From Saprospirales bacterium (GTDB lineage Bacteria > Bacteroidota > Bacteroidia > Chitinophagales > Saprospiraceae), in NCBI GenBank assembly GCA_002698985.1, contig PAAY01000045.1, forward strand, positions 1 through 64,000: a DNA stretch of 64,000 nt, written 5' to 3'. A program made the position numbers and the translations under genes. This document shows, one piece after another, positions 60,501 through 64,000 of this stretch (position 1 is its first letter; every line of letters begins with the position of its first letter). Under the pieces are notes generated by a model that searched no databases, was not told the DNA's origin, and worked only from the letters and a program-made list of their open reading frames with translations.

Positions 60501-61342
60501 ACTCACTGGGCTGTACGGCATCCGGTAGTACCACTTTGACCATAACTGATGCCTTGCCGGCCATAGAGGCCATTCTTACGCAGCCAGCCTGCGAGGGTGG
60601 TGTGTTGAGCCTCAGCACAACGCTGATTTCCGGCGCTACCTATGAATGGAAAGGCCCGGGTGGTACCATTGCATTGATACCCGATCCGGTGATACCAAAC
60701 GCAAGCCCGGCCATGAATGGCAACTACACAGTAATCGCAACCAAGGACGGATGTACCAGCACCTCACCACCGCTGTCGGTGAGCGTGATTTCGGCACCGA
60801 ATGCCAACAACGACCTGGTAATGGTGGAATACGAAACACCGGAAATCTTCAGCGTCGTTGACAACGACGGACTGGTGGGTGATTACACCATCAACGTGCT
60901 GCAACAACCCATGCACGGCAGCCTCAGCTACCAGGGCAACGGACAGTTCCGGTACAACCCGGCAGCCAAGTTCCGTGAAAATGACCAGTTCATCTACGAG
61001 GTCTGCTACACCGATTGTCCTGACCTGTGCGATTTTGCATTGGTGACCCTGGAAGTACGCCATCCGGCTGATACCTGCGTGGTGGTGAATGTGATCACAC
61101 CCAACGACGACGGCATCAATGACGAGTTTGTCATCTCCTGCCTCGAGTTGGGCAACCATCCTGACAACCACCTGATCATTTTCAACCAGTGGGGCGACAA
61201 GGTTTACGAAGCCCAGCCCTACGAGAACGATTGGAAGGGTACCTACAACGGCAAGGATTTGCCCGACGGCACCTATTTCTACATCTTCAGGTTGGATGCA
61301 AAATCAGAAGTGCAGAAAGGCTTCATCATGGTTCACCGATGA
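54590..61342 (+). CDS. Giant T9SS type B adhesin with two cohesins, HYR and PKD/Ig-like repeats
   Basis: About 2250 residues from ATG 54590, with signal peptide MKKILPILLAFISLSLSPLMSQ; an upstream in-frame TTG (54479) is less likely. Two cohesin-like domains (about 22-158 and 251-390, VTVSAEQVTSCSGTTVTVDV and EVACPTSSISVPVSVQD) are separated by a HYR repeat. About fifteen HYR and related repeats run to about 1480, then PKD/Ig-like repeats with GTYTV endings. A cadherin-like domain follows (about 2068-2155, DNDGLVGDYTINVLQQPMHG). The gliding-motility-type (type B) sorting domain VITPNDDGINDEF ... FNQWGDKVYEAQPYENDWKG ends it. Type B proteins need a PorP/SprF-like partner for export, and one is encoded next. 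Confidence 0.92.
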   Translation: MKKILPILLAFISLSLSPLMSQVTVSAEQVTSCSGTTVTVDVTADNWVDIVSAQFGVSWDTSIVTFSSVFDNMPPTALYNTDSTAAGHFRFSWFDFSPPIGETFPNGTVLFTITFNVVGNYGEVSPVTIGDVPGFMMEIANTSGIIPTGDIVINQGSVSVEDNTNPTLSNCPADITVNVPNGVATATVNWAPPTASDNCPGVALSSTHNPGDAFPVGMTTITYTATDGAGNTATCSFVVTVVEDPPPPGTFAFIINDQEVACPTSSISVPVSVQDFMNIGSFQFGIVWDETILSYTGVTDNLPPAALYNAGNAASGELKVSWFDLSASPGLTLTPPDTVIFILHFNILQNDWTTTTIQFAALPGFPIEVANPAPGGVIPNNQITFEEGTITNNDTIPPVITNCPDTIIVSNDSTMCSAVVSWTEPTATDNCSTVTVTRSHNPGDAFPVGTTEVTYVATDFAGNTDTCVFIVIVNDTEKPVLTDCPGNITQSNDPGDCAAIVTWTAPTVSDNCPGWTLTSNHDSGDSFPVGTTTVTYTATDAAGNTSTCSFDVVISDTESPVVTCPIDTTMVNDAGECGAVVSWTVPTPTDNCVVDTLFADMQSGEFFDVGTTTVIYTAIDSSGNTATCSFAVTVTDAEAPKAVCQDAEAFLDASGNVTITAADINVGSTDNCGVTNMQVAPSSFDCDSLGQRTVTLTVSDAAGNTSECTATVTVADTLAPTAMCKNLTVTLSSGGTVSITAAAIDNGSTDNCAVDSLAVSPAMFTCNDIGNNSVTLSAFDASGNQGTCTATVKVEDKASPNATCKDITVQLDGNGNVVIDPQQINDGSSDNCSIDSLAVTPNGFTCADIGDNNVTLMVYDQSNNSASCGAVVTVVDDSAPTFTCPADVLVEVPNSVTDTVVNNIGLSNVADNCGVDSTWYALTGATTGNGMNDASGTTFNLDTTTVTYYVRDVNGNVDSCSFKVIVVQVGLSLTCPANVVVANDPDSCGAVVLNIDPVITPLDSLQEAFYTMIGATAGSGSGSASGNFFNVDTTTVTYTAVSTSNEFFTCQFTVVVQDTQMPYFLDCPPSLTVGNSPLMCGLKFDPTAVPDFFENCNYTITSIPSQGTILPVGITPVSVQIEDDAGHTAMCTYNVEVIDNEPPAISGCPADIVQDNDLDSCSAVVSWIEPTATDNCDLIAFTPSQGPNTSFAVGVTPVEYVAVDASGNVSKCVFNVTVNDTQAPQLSGCLGTTTINTDAGECFATASWTEPTATDNCGVVSLNGTLTPPAQLSVGLHTASYIATDPAGNADSCSFDIIVVDNEAPTISPVPADVTLEAAPDECGATYSWPPAQAFDNCGIDTFMVSVNSGTFFDIGTTEVKFVAADIHGNVTIETFNVTVEDNTAPEFNCPDNVVVDAEGNVLSDPSGLLLGVTPVACDTVTVDFGAITATDACGIATLMQTSGLPTGSSFGPGSEVMTFLAIDNNGNANTCSFTITVEPLAAVVADVFPAVACEGEDVTFFSNVYDTATYTWRDALGFVVGTGSELTLPSVNLGQGGTYTVEVTFPWGCTISGSTLLTVAPNPSILAGANDMLCQGGTADLMLTAEDTAFAGVVDWVWEFPNGSLVFEQNPTVPLATSDDSGTYTVTGITDAGCAASATIDVEISDHPPMPSLFGTESASCVGQPVVLTGQSYVGGTVSYHWYAVPAAGSGLTPINNPIVQVKPTAAGDYQYFYYAVVDGCSSDTAMWAINVQAPPSLSLSVTGDLQCVSGMDTIQLMATGQAATWHWEGLNTGFISNEQNPIIPNATAANSDTYKLTATTSNGCVSTASINLNITNQPPAPTLTASATELCAGAQLTLAASPQYSNGAQYIWTGNNLPPFAPTVQTVTLVPNTTGNLEYTFAAVVNGCTTSVATVNVLVEAIPPVDITIDGDTECVDGTTTVTLIPNSTGATSWTWTNQAGTVVGTGENLVFNNATSANSGTYTVVVSNSLGCTASGSTTLTITDALPAIEAILTQPACEGGVLSLSTTLISGATYEWKGPGGTIALIPDPVIPNASPAMNGNYTVIATKDGCTSTSPPLSVSVISAPNANNDLVMVEYETPEIFSVVDNDGLVGDYTINVLQQPMHGSLSYQGNGQFRYNPAAKFRENDQFIYEVCYTDCPDLCDFALVTLEVRHPADTCVVVNVITPNDDGINDEFVISCLELGNHPDNHLIIFNQWGDKVYEAQPYENDWKGTYNGKDLPDGTYFYIFRLDAKSEVQKGFIMVHR

Positions 61343-61354
61343 GGCTGGAGTTTT

Positions 61355-61382
61355 GTTGGCCGGCAGAATGTTGCCGGCCAAC
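61355..61382 (+). terminator. Hairpin after the type B adhesin gene
   Basis: Arms GTTGGCCGGCA and TGCCGGCCAAC with a 6-base loop, 12 bases after the stop and before the PorP/SprF gene. It could lower downstream expression within the cluster. T-tract is weak. Confidence 0.6.
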
Positions 61383-61459
61383 GAAATCTGTTTTGCGAAG
61401 AAAAAAAAACACCTGACAACCGATTTGCCCATTGCGGCAGCGAATAAAAACCACCATCA

Positions 61460-62413
61460 ATGAAGAAGTTATTTACAAGTGTCATAGTGTTCCTGACGGT
61501 AGTGAGTGTTTACGCCCAGCAGGAGCCACATTTTGCATTCTACACTTTCAACCAGCAGTTCTACAACCCGGCCTTTGTAGGCAGCCGGAACACCGGCTCG
61601 TTTACAGCGCTGCACCGCAGCCAGTGGCTCGGTTTCGACGGGGCTCCCACCACGCAGATACTGAGCTTCCAAACGCCCATCATGAAGAGCCGGGCTGGAA
61701 TTGGAGGGTCTGTTTCCCGTTACCAGATCGGATTCTCGTACGATTGGTTTGCTTCTACGGCTTATTCCTACAACATCAAATTGACCAAAGACCTCGATCT
61801 CAGGGTCGGCCTTCAGGCCACCCTGGAGTACATGGCCTTTGAGTTTGGGAGCAGAGATGTGGTCACTGTGAGCCAAAACGATCCGGCATTGTCCGAAGGA
61901 GAATTCAGCAGCAAATATGTCGGCAACGTAGGTGCCGGAATGTACCTGACCTACAAAGATTTGTTTTATTTTGGTGGCTCATCCCCGCAGATTTATCCCA
62001 ATCAAATCGGTTTTGACGAATTCACTTTGAAAACTGCTGAGGCATTTCCCCACCGCTATCTGAATGCAGGGGCAATACTGCCGATCAATGACCAGCTCGA
62101 GTTGATGCCCAACATCATGATCAAGTGGGTTGACCAGGCACCGCTGGATGCCGACATCAATTTCAATGTCAGGTACCTCGACCGGATCATGGGTGGATTG
62201 AATTACCGGGTAGGCGGCAACAAGAACGGCGACAGCCTTGGCCTCCTGTTCTACTTTCAGGCCAATCAGAAAATTGGTGCCGGACTGGCCTATGAATTAA
62301 CGATTTCTGACATCAAGAAGTACGAATCGGGTACGGTGGAGCTGGTCGTCAGGTATGATTTGAGAGACGAAAAAACCAACCTGGAGAATCCAAGGTTCTT
62401 TAAAAAACAGTGA
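61460..62413 (+). CDS. PorP/SprF-family T9SS outer-membrane protein
   Basis: A 317-residue outer-membrane barrel-type protein with signal peptide MKKLFTSVIVFLTVVSVYAQ. The opening HFAFYTFNQQFYNPAFVGSRN is the hallmark of the PorP/SprF family, followed by HRSQWLGFDGAPTTQILSF. Aromatic-rich alternating strands continue to the end (VELVVRYDL). SprF in Flavobacterium is needed for export of SprB, a type B T9SS protein; here the preceding gene encodes a type B adhesin, so the pair probably works likewise. It lies 117 bases after that gene, beyond a hairpin. Confidence 0.95.
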   Translation: MKKLFTSVIVFLTVVSVYAQQEPHFAFYTFNQQFYNPAFVGSRNTGSFTALHRSQWLGFDGAPTTQILSFQTPIMKSRAGIGGSVSRYQIGFSYDWFASTAYSYNIKLTKDLDLRVGLQATLEYMAFEFGSRDVVTVSQNDPALSEGEFSSKYVGNVGAGMYLTYKDLFYFGGSSPQIYPNQIGFDEFTLKTAEAFPHRYLNAGAILPINDQLELMPNIMIKWVDQAPLDADINFNVRYLDRIMGGLNYRVGGNKNGDSLGLLFYFQANQKIGAGLAYELTISDIKKYESGTVELVVRYDLRDEKTNLENPRFFKKQ

Positions 62414-62573
62414 AAAAGGCAGTTTTTTTTAGGTTGAAATGCCCGTAAGAACACTGTTTGGCACAATTCGGGTTATTGATATTCCGAATGTGAAACACGT
62501 TGAGAATTAAGCATTGCCCCCGGATTAACCGCTTGTGGAAGCATGTAGCTTCACAACATTACACCGACGCAAT

Positions 62574-64000
62574 ATGATACAGAGAAAAATCATTTTCGCA
62601 GCCCTGTTGTTCGTAGCCTTGCCCGGATGGGTCTTGGCACAAATACCATTGGCAGAAGAGAAGGTCGTTGTGACCAATGAAAGGAGGGTCAACTCCGACG
62701 AACTGGAGTTCAGCCCGGTCTTTTACAAAGATGGAATCGTTTTCATTACCTCCCGTTTTGAGACCGTTCAGATGAATGTAAAAGACAAGAACATTGGCAG
62801 CAAGAACATCTTTTCCATTTACCGCTCCCGCCGTGATTCGGAGGGTTTCCTTCAGGAACCCACGCCCTTTGCCAATGAGCTCATGTTCCGTTTGCACGAA
62901 GGGCCTCTGGCTTTTGACCGCACAGGGCAGCGCATCTATTTCACCCGCAACGAGCCCAAAACGGTGGCTGCTGACGGATTCAAGAAGTTGCAGATTTACA
63001 CCGCAGTCCACGATAGCATCAAATGGGACAGCCTGGAAAAATTGCCTTTCAATGATCCCAATTTCAACTACCTGCACCCCACGGTTTCACCCGACGATGA
63101 TTTGATGATCATCGCTTCTGACCTGCCGGGTGGCTATGGTGGCATGGACCTCTATGCCGTGGTCAAAGAGGATGGCAAGTGGTCGAAACTGGTGAACCTG
63201 GGAGGTACGGTGAACACCATCGGCAATGAGGTTTTTCCGTATCTGGCCGCTGATGGAACGCTTTATTTCTCCTCCGACGGGCATGGCGGATTCGGGAATC
63301 TGGACATCTTTTACACCCAGCGGCAGTTGGGTGAGTGGATGGCCCCCGTCAACCTTGGCATACCTTTCAACTCGCCTTCCGATGACTTTGGTTTCATCGT
63401 TGACAGAGACAACAAAAACGGCTACTTCTCTTCCGACCGCAAAGGTGGTTTTGGCGAAGATGACATTTACAGTTTCTACATCGAAGGTGACAGCAGACCC
63501 ATCGCCGGTGCAGGCCGTGGCCTGGAAGACCTGGTGGTGAAAGATGCCGTGGGCAATCCAATGTCCGGCGCACAGATCAAGGCCATCCACATGGATGAGA
63601 TTGCCATTGCCACAGACAGCTCAGGCATCGTCCGATTGCTGCCTGCAGAAGACGATCCGCAGCGTTTCGTGCTGGATGTGTCACCTGACAACCTCGGCAA
63701 CGAAGGACTCACCGATGATGCCGGAAAGACCAACATCGCCCTACGCCAGGGCAATTACGTGGTCAAAGTTTCCAAAGAGGGCTACCTGCCGGAATACATC
63801 GTGGTGGGGCCTGAGACAGACCTGAGCCAGAAAGAGATCAGACTCACGCCTGCGGCGCAATGTGTAACCGTATCGGGTGTGGTTTCCATCAACAATGGCC
63901 GCACACCCGTTTCCGGCGCCACTGTGAGCATTGTTGACATTAAGACAAAAGAGCGCATCACCATCTTCAGCGATGAGCGCGGCTATTACGAATACTGCGT
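62574..64000 (+). CDS. PD40-repeat/carboxypeptidase-regulatory protein, 5' part
   Basis: The ATG at 62574 opens a frame that runs past the window end (475 codons seen). A signal peptide (MIQRKIIFAALLFVALPGWVLAQ) is followed by WD40-like PD40 repeats (about 40-305: YLHPTVSPDDDLMIIASDLPGG, NEVFPYLAADGTLYFSSDG, GYFSSDRKGGFGEDDIYSF). Two carboxypeptidase-regulatory-like beta domains come next (VKDAVGNPMSGAQIKAI and CVTVSGVVSINNGRTPVSGATV). In Bacteroidota this order usually ends in an OmpA domain that binds peptidoglycan (PorE-like), which would lie outside the window. Position after a PorP/SprF gene supports a role in anchoring or T9SS function. Confidence 0.85.
   Translation, partial: MIQRKIIFAALLFVALPGWVLAQIPLAEEKVVVTNERRVNSDELEFSPVFYKDGIVFITSRFETVQMNVKDKNIGSKNIFSIYRSRRDSEGFLQEPTPFANELMFRLHEGPLAFDRTGQRIYFTRNEPKTVAADGFKKLQIYTAVHDSIKWDSLEKLPFNDPNFNYLHPTVSPDDDLMIIASDLPGGYGGMDLYAVVKEDGKWSKLVNLGGTVNTIGNEVFPYLAADGTLYFSSDGHGGFGNLDIFYTQRQLGEWMAPVNLGIPFNSPSDDFGFIVDRDNKNGYFSSDRKGGFGEDDIYSFYIEGDSRPIAGAGRGLEDLVVKDAVGNPMSGAQIKAIHMDEIAIATDSSGIVRLLPAEDDPQRFVLDVSPDNLGNEGLTDDAGKTNIALRQGNYVVKVSKEGYLPEYIVVGPETDLSQKEIRLTPAAQCVTVSGVVSINNGRTPVSGATVSIVDIKTKERITIFSDERGYYEYC

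Overview
The window comes from a member of the Bacteroidota, most probably of the Saprospiria type. Evidence: type IX secretion (T9SS) C-terminal sorting domains on several proteins, a PorP/SprF protein, very long HYR-repeat adhesins, LytTR two-component genes with propeller sensors, and candidate promoters of the Bacteroidota form TTTG-N17-23-TAnnTTTG. The species cannot be named from sequence alone. No rRNA, tRNA, CRISPR array, integrase or transposase was recognised.

Layout. 1-14.5 kb is mostly housekeeping: the 3' end of a T9SS-exported protein, murA, a DUF819 membrane protein, a guanine-deaminase-like enzyme, a MobB/MobA-like fusion, then a leftward group (CDGSH protein, smpB, YbjQ family, LysE family, YjbQ family), rpoN, an S9 peptidase gene broken by one in-frame TAA, and a Fic gene with an inverted repeat over its promoter. 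14.9-18.7 kb is a sensor kinase and overlapping LytTR regulator. 18.9-38.7 kb mixes a beta-helix protein, a nitrilase, a low-GC ATPase plus PIN-like pair, a propeller-amidohydrolase, a lipoprotein, an acyl-CoA synthetase, an OmpA protein, DUF2200, an unknown secreted protein, a sortilin-type propeller protein and a DUF4143 ATPase.

38.7-64 kb is dominated by surface proteins: a low-GC FG-GAP/SprB-repeat protein lying between perfect 23-bp direct repeats, a two-gene unit of a 37-unit six-residue-repeat protein and a metalloprotease homologue whose catalytic Glu is Gln, a TerB-like protein, and a rightward cluster of two giant HYR/cohesin adhesins, a PorP/SprF protein and a PD40-repeat protein cut by the window end. 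The last cluster probably makes, exports and anchors surface adhesins through T9SS.

The intergenic DNA is unusual. Short-period tandem repeats (6, 7, 8 or about 12 bp, differing between genes) often begin at or just after a stop codon. At least three families of dispersed palindromes recur, one of them in 25-bp-period arrays. The best leads are the insertion-like structure at 39-43 kb, the ATPase/PIN-like pair, the six-residue-repeat/pseudo-protease operon, the cohesin-dockerin adhesins and the stop-codon-linked repeats. Calls rest on reading motifs; no database search was run.
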